From assembly GCF_019649055.1 (NCBI RefSeq), contig NW_026570224.1, forward strand, positions 2,232,001 through 2,296,000: 64,000 bases of DNA. The letters run 5' to 3'. The stretch is from Paramacrobiotus metropolitanus (lineage: Eukaryota; Tardigrada; Eutardigrada; Parachela; Macrobiotidae). Positions 1-10,623 of the stretch are shown here, piece by piece. How positions within the stretch are numbered: position 1 is the first letter of the stretch; every line of letters starts with the position of its first letter. The position numbers and the translations under genes are program-made. The notes beneath the pieces are model-generated. The model worked only from the letters and a program-made list of their open reading frames with translations. It was not told where the DNA came from and made no database searches.

Positions 1-1189
1 ACACCGGGAAGAAAACGCCAATTACGTAACAATAACAACGCTGATGTCATGTATTCACCAAATTAGTAACGAAAACGAAGTTGAGTGCTGAAGCATTTGT
101 CTAAACTTTTTCTTAATCATATCTGTCAAGCAAAACGTGATGACTCGTGCACCGGTCGGCGTGTCCATTTTTGTCCGCTCTTGTGTGCCTTAAAACTGGA
201 AGTTCCCAAACCTGGACTATTTTTAAACATTTACGCCGAACACTGTGAAACGGAGCACGGAGAGAAAGAAATATTGAAAATAACTGTCGAGCGGCTGCAT
301 GTGAGAAACTTGAACTTGAAAGAGAAAAAACAGCACGATGCCGGTAGCAGTTGCTTCTGTTAAACCAGATGCGGTGCGCCGGTATTTGATAAACAAATAG
401 TTGTGGAGAGATCTGGTAACGTAAGATTAACACTTGTGGTACTTTTCTGCTAATTATATAATGGTTAGTTGTATTTTTGACGGTATATCCGTACATGTAT
501 ATTGCCACTGGAAAGCAGTTGCACTGGTCATGTGAATTAGGATGTTGCCTATTATGATACTTACTAAGCGTTCTGTTGAAGTCTACTACAAAGTCTACTC
601 GTACACTATTTTATTACTTATTAGGAAGCGAAGGCTATTTCATCTAATAATACGAATAATTGCAAAATTTTGATATTCAGGTGTAACAGCACAGCCAGCA
701 AAGTACTATAACAGCAAATTTTCTGTCCGCAGTAATTTTTTTGCATATCTGAATATCAGTTGCTGTAGCGTTATATGCGTGCATTATGCGCAGCATTGCG
801 GGTTTTGTTGTTGAATTATCGGCAACTAAAATGCCACAGTAAATTTTGTGCAATAATTTGTTATCGTTTTTCTGCATTAATTACAGTATTTGTGCAACTA
901 CTCGTACAACACTGAGTAGGGATTTATTTGCGTCTTTTTTTGCATACTTAAGCAGATGACGTTTGGTCAGTGATCAAGTGTAACCAGCCAATATTTTGCA
1001 ATTATTTCTTTCTGTTTGATTTATCAAACTTGCTATGTGGTGACTACGGCACAAAGTTCCGGGATTAGCATAAGTGGGTATGAATAAAAAATCAGAAGTA
1101 TCAGAAGTATACAGCGAAGCGTATAATATGCATGAAATATGTTTACAATAATCACATTATTGGTAATAATGTAACATAAGAATATCTAT
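1..1189. other. no gene recognised
   Basis: AT-rich sequence with only short open frames on both strands, none with recognisable protein content or good splice sites. It lies downstream of the Ig-domain gene and probably contains its 3' untranslated region. Two copies of the octamer TACTCGTA occur here (about 597 and 899). Confidence 0.5.
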
Positions 1190-3559
1190 TTACACGTGCA
1201 GCTTGGGCACCGCTGCCGTTTTGACCTCGTAATGTTTGACGTCGGAAATTGAAGGTCGGCGTTCGTTGTTGTGGGCGTTCTTATTCTTTTCCACATAGGA
1301 AAACACCGTGGCGAAACTCTCCCCGGCACCGTTCTGCGCCCGGATGGTGTACTTGCCGGCATCTTTGGGTTTGACCTCTTTAAGACGCAGCCACGCCACC
1401 CAGGCATCACCGTCTTTCTTGACGCCTTGGGACACGCGCTCACCGTTCTTGATACGCTCATCCATATGATACCACGTGGCCACCGGCTCTACTTCCGAAT
1501 TGATACGGCACTCCAGATTAATAATGTGCGAACCCGTGGCGGTTGTTTCCGGCGTGATGCTCGGCGGCTCCAGTCGGGGTGAATTGGGATTGATGCTGGC
1601 TCTCCTGTAATTGTCGTGCTTATCTTATACAGTGCTTGCCTTATAAAGTCATTCTACTTCGGAAATATAATAATTAAAACCATCTCAATTTAAAATTTTA
1701 TGAGTGTATGAAACTACTGTAAATAACATTTAAAACAGTTTTTTCCTTTGATTTTCTGTAACCGTGTTACGTAAATGCATGCTGTTAAAATGATTGATGT
1801 TTATCGCAATTCGAGCTGCCTGAAATTTCTTACCGTCCCATCGGGCATCCTTCAAAGATATCCACGCTACCTCGTCTGAAATTGTCAAGAAGACACTGGT
1901 TGAAAGTCACATTAACGGTAATTATCACCATCAGACGGTTTAACTGGCAAGTCGAAATTCGTTCGCAAGATCCGTTATTAGATAACCGCTCATTCTGGAA
2001 AACGTTCAAAAGATGTCACTCCTTACCTTCCAGTTGGCGGCGGTGCCTCCTGGCAGATGCTTGATCGTCTAGAAAATGGATTATTAGAGCATTACGACGA
2101 TGACCCTGCCAGCAGCGCAAAGTTGACTGCACTCGAAAAAATGTCTGATTACATTGCGAATATGTCAGAATTCATATAGCGTTAAGGCTCACTGATCAGA
2201 AATTATTTCATCCATAATAGAAATTTTATTGCAAAGAAAGAATGCTAATTTCAGCATTTAGTCGGCCTAAAACGGTTCAGTAACCGGCAAACGAGCATCA
2301 TCCTTGAAGTTCAACGGTCGTTTTGGCTTCTCAATATAATCCCGCTTCTTTACGTCACACGGTAATATTTACAAGATAAAGAACTGATATGCGTCGTCTA
2401 AGTTTTAAAACATACAGTTTGAAAGTTTAAAAACCGAAACAAAATAAGTACATCATTGTAAGCGTTTGGTTATAACCATTCTACTGTAGGTATTCATATA
2501 TCTGCTCGGTAGTTTAATGTAAATGTTAAGCCGGTCATTACTATATATGCATACCGTCGTTCGATCAGAGGAGCCACAGTATCCAAGCTGTCCTTTCTGA
2601 AAAGAATAAAAAAAAATAAAATTTAGGCGAATAACTTGTATCGAGTATCCAGTTATGGCGCCTTTGGTACCATCTTTAGCAGATCACTACTTTTGTGTAG
2701 AGTTTTGTAATTTTAACTCGAAAAGAGGTAAAATATGCCGGAAGTTGGTCGTAATACGCATTAAATATCACAGTAAAAATCCCATTAGCCTTATAGATAT
2801 AGCGTTGACCTGGTAGTATAGTACAGGATGCTAGTTGACAGTGTGTACACGAAGACATCTCTTACTGTTAAATTATCATATTATTTTAACGCATGATTAC
2901 CTTGCATGATCAGGTATAACGTAATTGCCGACGCTATCCTTTCTAAAATTTAACCATACAAATAAAATCTGGATAATAATTTGAAAAGTAAGGAAACAAG
3001 GATGTGTGGTTGGTCGGACTGACCTTTTGGGCGCCGGCTTTGGTTCCACACCCGTGCTGTCCTTTCTGTGCGATAAAAGAAGTCATCTTGTTTAACAAAG
3101 CTGATTCGCATAAAATGCGTGCTGAGTGATATTTACGTTTGATATTACTTTAGGAGTAATAGTTTGTTTGTGCAAACATTTTGTGTTTTAAACTGTACTT
3201 GATTTTGAACGTGAGATTCTAACTATGCCGTTGAACACATAAACTGTATGCAGCTTCAATTATGTCGGGACTCGAGACTGCTTGACGCCAGTTGATGCAC
3301 ATTAGGTTCGGGTAACCAACTGGACGAGCACACGAAATTATGCACCATACAGTACAGTAGGAAATTGCCACTGGTCGTCAATAGGATACAGAACAGATAT
3401 GTACAAAAAAATAATTTAGAAACAGTTTGCTTTGCAGCTGTTGTATATTATGCGACAAGAATGCTGAAATGGAAAAAACTCGTGACTGTCTAGATATTTA
3501 GTGTTTCTTTATCTATTTGTTACCTGTGAGCTTCGTACGGGTTAGGCGCCTTCTCCTGC
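1190..3559 (-). CDS. Ig-domain (I-set) protein, 3' part, with micro-exon linker
   Basis: Seven exons, 5' to 3' on the minus strand: 3559-3524, 3065-3024, 2942-2901, 2596-2555, 2068-2027, 1875-1834 and 1604-1190 (stop TAA at 1192-1190). All internal exons start and end in the same phase (one base completes the previous codon, two bases remain), and each has AG and GT at its borders. The last exon encodes one I-set Ig domain of about 95 residues: strand B cysteine in INLECRI, tryptophan in ATWYHMD, and a DAGKYTIRAQN motif where isoleucine stands in place of the usual second cysteine. The Ig type resembles muscle proteins of the twitchin/titin/obscurin class, and the micro-exons encode an extended linker. 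No start codon was found; a further 33-nt exon at 3740-3708 (GATTC...GCA, donor GTAAGTG, same phase) is possible. Protein identity is not established. Confidence 0.65.
1834..3065 (-). repeat. array of five 42-nt homologous micro-exons
   Basis: Exons 3065-3024, 2942-2901, 2596-2555, 2068-2027 and 1875-1834 are each exactly 42 nt, phase-identical, and begin A-AAG-GAC/GAT-AGC or A-CGA-(GGT/TCA)-AGC. Their peptides are KDSTGVEPKPAPK, KDSVGNYVIPDHA, KDSLDTVAPLIER, RSSICQEAPPPTG and RGSVDIFEGCPMG. Each ends in AG or CG, completed to an arginine codon by the first base of the next exon. The 36-nt exon at 3559-3524 (QEKAPNPYEAH) is a related upstream linker exon. Any exon could be skipped without a frameshift. 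Origin by tandem exon duplication is inferred. Confidence 0.7.
2267..2350 (-). CDS. possible alternative terminal exon of the Ig-domain gene
   Basis: After a possible acceptor (gtaaag, just above 2350) the minus strand reads KRDYIEKPKRPLNFKDDARL and a few more residues to TAG at 2269-2267, followed about 37 nt later by AATAAA (2230-2225). This would give a short isoform without the Ig domain. The phase of this reading frame does not match the neighbouring micro-exons; in the matching phase the exon reads only a dozen residues before TGA. Uncertain. Confidence 0.25.
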   Translation of the reverse strand, partial: KKRDYIEKPKRPLNFKDDARLPVTEPF

Positions 3560-3740
3560 CTATATAAGATTGAAACAGAGGAGGCCTCGTCAGATAGTAA
3601 ACATAAATTTTTAATTATTTCATCAATTTATTAGCAGCTATTTTGCGTATTAAAAAAAACAGTAAACTGGATCACAAAAAATTATTTCAAAATTGTACTT
3701 CACTTACTGCAACGGCATATTGAGCGGCTGGTACAGAATC

Positions 3741-6700
3741 CTTGAGTGTAATATAATTCGGTTGACTAACGTGTATAACACGAGTGTAAATAAGTTGTTT
3801 GCTCCCAAAAAAACGCGGCTAAAAAGTCAAGAACTAAAGCCTGTCAAAATAGCTAAAGAAGTGCAGCAAATGTTCTTATATAGTTTTTGTGCGGTTCGTA
3901 GGTCCCTATAATAAAAATTCCCACAAGTTTACGTACAATACGTTAGATTTACTATAGTCTGTACTTGTATGTTACACACGTATTAATGCCGTACATACAA
4001 CCGGAATCTGCATAATGATTAGCAAACCAAATGGAATGATCCGGTGCCGGTACGAGAATTAGCGTAACGAAGACGGGTCATTTAGAACTCAGAGTGTTGC
4101 CAAAAAACAAAACTAAAAAAAGAAGCGATACAGTACATAAGCCCTGCTCAGCTCCATCGACAACGATGATTAATTTCTTCCATGCATATTTTCGATGCAA
4201 ACAACCTGCCAGTACTGCAGGCTACGGAAAGTACAGTGTCAGGGAGACGGTGAAGTTGTAAAGGTCAAGACCATCAAATACCAAACACAAAACATGCAGA
4301 TCATGGGGTTTCTTCGCCCTTCATGCTTGAAAAACGGCTGTTTATTTATCGTAACGTTTTTACTGGGGATAATGAGTGAATTATTTTCAGATATATTCGG
4401 ATGCCATGGAACGCCGTGCGCAGTTAAAGATTAGGTTCCTATCGCAGCAAGTTACAACTACGATTGCGTCAAAATTTAGTTGCTCATAACGCGAATAAAA
4501 ATTTGATTCAGCTAAAAAAACTACGATCGGCATTCGATACAATAAGAATAATCTTTCCGGCTAAAAACTTCCAAATAAAGCCTTCTATTTAAAAATTTTT
4601 AGTCGGTAAGGTTAAACTGAACAACTTTCACCGATGAATTTATCGGCTTACCAACAGATGTAGAAAAGAGCAATTAATTTTGCACGTGCCAAAGTTACTA
4701 CATAACGGCTAAATACGCGATCATGTCATTTAAATCAACTGTACAGTGCAATGTGCATTAATAATTACCAGCCGTACTGTGTTCTTTGATTCTAAATAAA
4801 CTAAAACGAGTTAAATAAGTAACTACTGTACACCAATTTAAGACCACAATCTTCCTTTCTTCTCTATTTACAGTATTAGTAAAACTCTGTTTACAGTATT
4901 AGTTTTATGTGTATATATGTAAATTTTATTCACTGCGGGTGTTTGCATTGATTCCGTAAAAATAAGCGGATGCATCTTAATAATATAAGAAATGGCTGTA
5001 ATACTTACTTTAAACGTACTTTACTACTTAAATAAGCAATGCCAAGTACTTTCTATTGCTTATGGACAGTTCTTGGCAGTGCAGAATGTCGGCACTGAAA
5101 AACACGTTATGCTGTGTTGGTTTTCCGGCTTCGACCTTTAATTTTGCGTCGGTGACGTAGTTAATGTTGTTTACGTCGTTTCGCTGTTAACAGTTCCATT
5201 TATGATAATGAATCCTTCCGTAATGTTTCCTAAAAAAAGCGCACAGGTCACTTCTTCGGTGAACTTCTAACGATCGCGCCATTACGATCCCCACAAAAAT
5301 GCCTTATCAACGCTTATTTCTCACAGCTTAAAGCCTTCCGAAATTAGTTACATTGCGGACAGACGCTTTGCATTTGTTGCTAATCAGTGTTTACATATGT
5401 GGTGCAATAATGAACAAATTTGACAGATAAATGGCTTGTTAAGTGAGATGTCGCAGCAGTGCGGCGAGAATTGTCCACCGGAAACACATTTCGTAGACGC
5501 CGCACTAGAAACACAGGCCTTCAATGCTCTTTTTTTAGCAAAGAATTTGCAGTATTAATGCTGTTGCAATGCATCATCCATCAACGAGGCTGAGAAGATA
5601 ACACGAAGCCTCTATTGTTTTTTGGCAGTCATGTTTAATTCCGTTGTTATTGAAACAAAGCGAATGCAAAAAAATGTGCATGGAAAAACTAAGAAGTAAT
5701 GAAAGCCGCATGAACTAGAAAATTATTGTATAATTATAGAAAATTGTTTTACCATGGTTAGATCGAACTGTGCAGTGTGCGGCACATTTGCAATGATCAA
5801 TAAAGCTGTGTCTCGATTCTCGAATCGATACCCTTTACGTATACTGTTACGGAAACTTGGGACTATTGTTTTATTGATAAAACATAAAGCAAATGATCAA
5901 TTATAATAACGATACTTACGCAATAACTTGCAATGATGATAATATGATTGATAAGTCCAGTTTACTGTTAACCGCAGTTTTTATTCTCAGCTGGTCAGCT
6001 AAAGCTTGCTGGAATCTAGCTGTTTCGTATGAATAACGTCCCATTTGATTTCAAATCCATTTCCTTGCACCAACGCGACCCAACCTTTTTATAGCCAATT
6101 AGCCATCCATCCTTTCCCTATTCCATCCTTTTTATAACTAACTACTGTAACTCCCGAGAATTTGTTTCGAAGAAGCTTTGAGGAAGACTGGGTGCTGCTA
6201 GAGAAGAGCATCTAAGGGAATACTGGAATAGGTCTCATCCCCCCCTACGACCAACTTCGTTGCACTTCCAGCTGAATTGGCGGAAGCAGACAGAGCGCAG
6301 ATTGTCACTCAAATTACAACAAAGCGTGCAACCTGAGTTCCTTGTCAAGGATATAGCTTTACTAACGTGTAAGTACAAGGCGTCTTTCGTATCTACTTCT
6401 ATTGTTCTTTTTGCAAACCGTTTGCTTTTGCAGACCCCAAAAACCAACCACCCTGGCAAAAGAAGTACTTACAAATCACAATTGCTGTATATCATTTTAC
6501 AGTTTTACAGTAAAACTTTTATTGTCGAATATGATGAAATATTTATTTGTGCATAACTGGATTTAGCTTAGGATTACTTTGTTTTCGATTAGAATCACAG
6601 ATCACGGGATGCCAGATGTTGCAGTCGGACTTGTTCTCCGTGCCAGTTCATACAGAACAACTTGCCCAATTCGTATTATGGAAACTGGAAGGAACTGGCC

Positions 6701-7191
6701 AGTTTTATTATAGAACGGAATGCTTGAAGTTATCGTGTTGATTATTTTATGTTCTCTCAGGTAAAATTTGGAATCAAGGCGCACAGTGTTTATCGCCAGG
6801 GTTGAGTGTTAACTATGTTCCTTTGTTAATAATTTTACAATTCTTGGAGCTCTTCCCTTTGTTTTGGATTGTTTGTCGTTTGACTTTGAATTGCGGCTGT
6901 CCGTTGCAGTGGTAAGTCTGCGTTGCAGATTGGATATGCAGCGAGAGAGCTGTAATTAACATATTTTTAAGATCAACAATTATAGAAGTAATGACGTATT
7001 ACCCGTAGGATCATATGCAGCGTGCTCAAAAAGTTTCCAGACGTTTTTGTTGGATTCTTCCTCCGATAGACTGCAGTGCTGATTGAGTATCGTCTGCACT
7101 TCATTTTATCCTGTCAGTGTCATCCCGTGATTCTGCGTCTGGATTCTCGTTTTCGGAGAGGTTTTATCTGAAGGAACCTTCTTCTTAGAAA
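3741..7191. other. no gene confidently recognised
   Basis: AT-rich region between the Ig-domain gene (-) and NCAPH2 (+). The 5' exons and promoter of the Ig-domain gene should lie here if it is a short gene, and the NCAPH2 promoter near 7000-7190. Short open frames such as 5448-5558 (+) start with ATG but show no recognisable content. Confidence 0.4.
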
Positions 7192-9817
7192 ATGGACGAA
7201 AATAACGCCCCTCCCAATCCTCTGCCCGAAAACCTGGCTATGTGTATTCGTCTACTGAATACGAACATTCGAGAGCTGGATATTAACAAGATTAATCTGG
7301 GGGAAAATCTGATAGAGTTCCAGCAGGCGGTGGAGTATGTAACGGAAACTGTCTGCGAAGACGACGACAGGAAGCTGAGCTTGACCAAAGCAGCCAGCAC
7401 GCTGTACAATTCAGCCGTGATTTGGACGAAGATTGTCGAGGACAGTGCACGGCTCTGTTTGCGGATGGACGCCGTTCTAAGCCATACTGAAAATGAAAAA
7501 GGTGTGTAGGCCATAGATTCTTTAGGGAGTCATTAGCAAACGTCGAAACACTGTTCATACTCGTACAACAGTTCTAAAATACAACAGTTTTAAAATCCAT
7601 ATACAACATACAACAGTTTTAAAATCCATAGTGCGTAATTATCAATATCCAGTTTTTCGTTATACTGAAAATTGGTATGGTCTCTCTGTAGCTGAAATCA
7701 AAATTGTACTAAACGTTTACATAACTGTGTATTTTGTTTGCATAAAAAGGCTGGTAACATCAAATTCAGTTTTCTGGATTTATTTTTTTTTGTTTATTCC
7801 ATTGGTCTCTTTTGGTTTCTTTTGCATGAAAACTGAGGGTCTTCAATCACACTTCATGGAAAAATTTGGACTGCCTGTGTATTAATTGATTTTTGAGATT
7901 CTGGATTTTTCTGGTCTAGATGGAGACGACGAAGATCCAGACAAAAGAAAGCGCCAGCCGCGTGCCCACGCGGCTCACCTTCATCCTCTGGCCATTCCCC
8001 TGGATGACTCTGTGGCTGCTGCGCATTCCATCCTCGCAGCCGAAACCGGCCAGCGAAAGCGCCCAGCACATAAATTTTTAGCCACAGATATTCCGCAACT
8101 ACCTCAAGAGAAGTACTTAGCCGTTGCTCAACCATCGTCGTTGGGGCTAATGGAGCATGAGAAGATCCGCGCCTATCTGGACGATCGCGGCAATAAAGGC
8201 GCCGACTGGGCTGAGTTCCGCTGCAACACGATGAAGCTTAATCCCGAAGGGTGGGTCAGCTCACTGAAGTGTTCACTGAAGTGCTGAAAAGTTTAATTTT
8301 CATGACTGGTGGTCTGGAAGTTTCTGTGTTAGTGGTGTGATCAGATAAGCATTACTGTATTTTATTGTTAGCAATCTAAGCTATGTGGTCCTTGCTGACT
8401 GTAGCTGGCGCTAACACTACTTAACACGAACTTCCGTTAATAAAAATTGATATAACTTTATTACAACTGATTGTTCTGTGGCTGTAGGTATTTTCCTTTA
8501 CAAGAACTTCATCCCGATGAATACCATGCCGTCGCCATTGTACTACAACCACCCGGGCGACCAAGCCTGGACAACCTTGATGCGTATATGGTTGTCGATG
8601 ATGCCGTCTATCCAATGCCAGGCCCCGTGCCTGGTGACAAACCGGGAAATGCACCGAATGATGCTGAAATGGATGCAGCACCACACGATTTCGATGGTGG
8701 TTTAACTTTGCACCAAGAAGAAGTCCCAAATCCGACGGTCATGATGCCTCCTCCCAATATCCCTCCTAGTCGGGGCCGACCCGAACGACCCCACCATACC
8801 CCCTTGGTTCCGTTCCAGAAGATTTTCGCGGTGCGTGCATCACTACAAGAAAGAAATCTGGTCGATAGAAATAGCCCAAAAGAGCCGGAAAACGATGCCA
8901 TACCCTTTCGACGGCGTAGCCGTCGGATTATGCGAAAAACGCAACCACCTGCCCGCTCTCCAGAAGTTGTATTCTTTGAGAATTTCTGGACGATTCCCAC
9001 AACGGGTGGGGGAGATGGAATACATTGTCAGTTTGGACGAGTGCTGCGACGTTACTTTGAGCGGCTGCAGCCCGTGGAGGTCAAACGACCCAATAATAAG
9101 CGAAAGCATGGCGCGGAAAACGGGCCTGTGCAGTTTACGAGCAGAACATCGAACGTCGGAAATCCTTTTGCACCGGATGTTCCAAATTTTCAGATTCCCG
9201 AAGATGTTGAAGATGCACCGGGAGATTATGAAGACACCCATATGCCCATTGACCTGCCAAACAACACTATTCCCGATGCACCCGAGCATGACGATCTTTT
9301 TGCTACGATGCGCAAAGAAGGCCGTTTTCTCCGCGAAACAAACGAAAATCCACCGGTGCGTGATTATGAGATGGCGTCGGATATTGACTCCGAAAGTAGT
9401 CGAGTGGTGCACGTGGATTTGTGTGAGTGGGAGAACCAGTTGAACACCTTCCTAACCATCCACGAACCGACCACTCTGGGCTTCAATCTGGAGGAGTACG
9501 AAAAGGCACTGGTTGTGGATTGTCATCAGCATCGGGACGATAAGCAGATGTTGGCTGCCGTAGTGCGGAAGAGCAGTGTCGGAGAAGTATGTCGTAGTTT
9601 CCTATCGGTGCTGGATTTGGCTAACAAGAGCGTGGTGGAAGTGGGTCGCGATGAAGAGCCAAAAAGTGGGTCGGTGGGCAGCCAGGGCGTGGAGGAGGTC
9701 ATGGTGCGCGTGCGGATTCAGTCCAGTGAGGTCCGAAAGTTCTGTGGGACCAAGGCCAGGAGAACCGAGCGAATTGACGAAGCCGATGAAACGGAGATTG
9801 CGATGGATGCTTACTGA
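7192..9817 (+). CDS. NCAPH2: condensin-2 complex subunit H2
   Basis: Kleisin-type subunit of condensin II, which compacts mitotic chromosomes in the nucleus. Three exons: 7192-7501, 7920-8250 and 8488-9817, with GT-AG borders and consistent phases (1, then 2), giving about 656 aa, close to animal CNDH2 lengths. The N-terminal region has the family pattern LNTNIRELDINKINL...ENLIEFQQA followed by a helix like the SMC-contacting segment. The C-terminal region (about 510-656) carries EYEKALVVD and VGEVCRSFLSVLDLAN, matching the conserved CNDH2 C-terminus (family motif EVCRSMLASLQLAN). The middle is acidic and proline-rich, as usual for kleisin linkers. Start: first ATG (MDENNAPPNPLP), no upstream in-frame alternative. 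It is convergent with the GPCR gene downstream. Confidence 0.85.
7565..7635. repeat. short tandem repeats in NCAPH2 intron 1
   Basis: The unit tacaacagttttaaaatcca occurs in full twice and in a diverged third copy, within the first intron. Simple local duplication. Confidence 0.6.
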
Positions 9818-10623
9818 ACATTAACTTGACGGTAGCTCCATTTCGTGTTACCCGATTTGGGTTGCAGTTTTATTGCTCTACTGCAGTTGCGGATGTGCTT
9901 GTTTTGATGGTGCGTAGAAAACAAATTGTTCAAAAAAAAGGAAATGGCCCATCGACTACCATGGCTTGTGTAGTGTCGTTATTTTGACGGTCACGATCTT
10001 GTTAACTTGATTTCTTCAGTATGTTTTAGTGTATTACTTAATTGTAGTTGTTTCGACAGAAAAATTTACGTGTTTTGGTATAATTTAAACGGCTTATCAG
10101 AAAAAATACCCGAATTTTGTTTTCCTGTATTGATCGAATTTTGATTTTTCAGTAGAGGTTCACATTTCGAATAATGTTACATCAAAATGTGAAACAGCGA
10201 CAAATCCAATTAAATCTCACGTTGAATCGCAACAGATGTGCATTATTACATTTTAGAAAGTAGAAATTGAAGAGAAAGCAAGAGTAGAACCGGCAATAAG
10301 CGTAAAACAAGTGAAATGCCAACGTATTAAATACAGATGAGCGCGTAGACAGTTTTTAGATCATGGAAATCGCCACAAACGTTGTACAAATCACGCTTTC
10401 GTGCGATTAGCGGTTTTTGTCCATCACGAATCATACGGCTACTCTGGGAACAAAATAGTCGTCTTCGTGAAATTTCCCGGTAATGACTGTCTCCACTTTC
10501 AGCTGCACAACACTCGGAAGGGTTGCCGTGCTGCTGCGGTCACGAATGGACTGTCGGCGAAACTCGAAACCTATCAAAAAATAACTCATAATGTAACCGA
10601 CTAAAACGTCTGTTTTATTACTT
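9818..10623. other. convergent intergenic region
   Basis: The 3' flanks of NCAPH2 (+) and the GPCR gene (-). An AATAAA on the minus strand lies at 10619-10614, only a few bases after the GPCR stop codon. No other gene seen. Confidence 0.5.

Noticed and set aside
1978-2179. Plus-strand open frame ending ...EKMSDYIANMSEFI, looks protein-like
   Set aside because: It overlaps, on the other strand, a 42-nt micro-exon (2068-2027) with good splice sites that fits the array; no start codon or matching upstream exon on the plus strand.
4195-4434. Plus-strand peptide TCQYCRLRKVQCQG, like the second zinc finger of a nuclear receptor
   Set aside because: Only about ten residues match, the next cysteine is displaced, and no first finger or ligand-binding domain lies nearby.
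8421-9443. Open frames of 100-200 codons on both strands within NCAPH2 exon 3
   Set aside because: Shadows in other frames of the long GC-rich coding exon.
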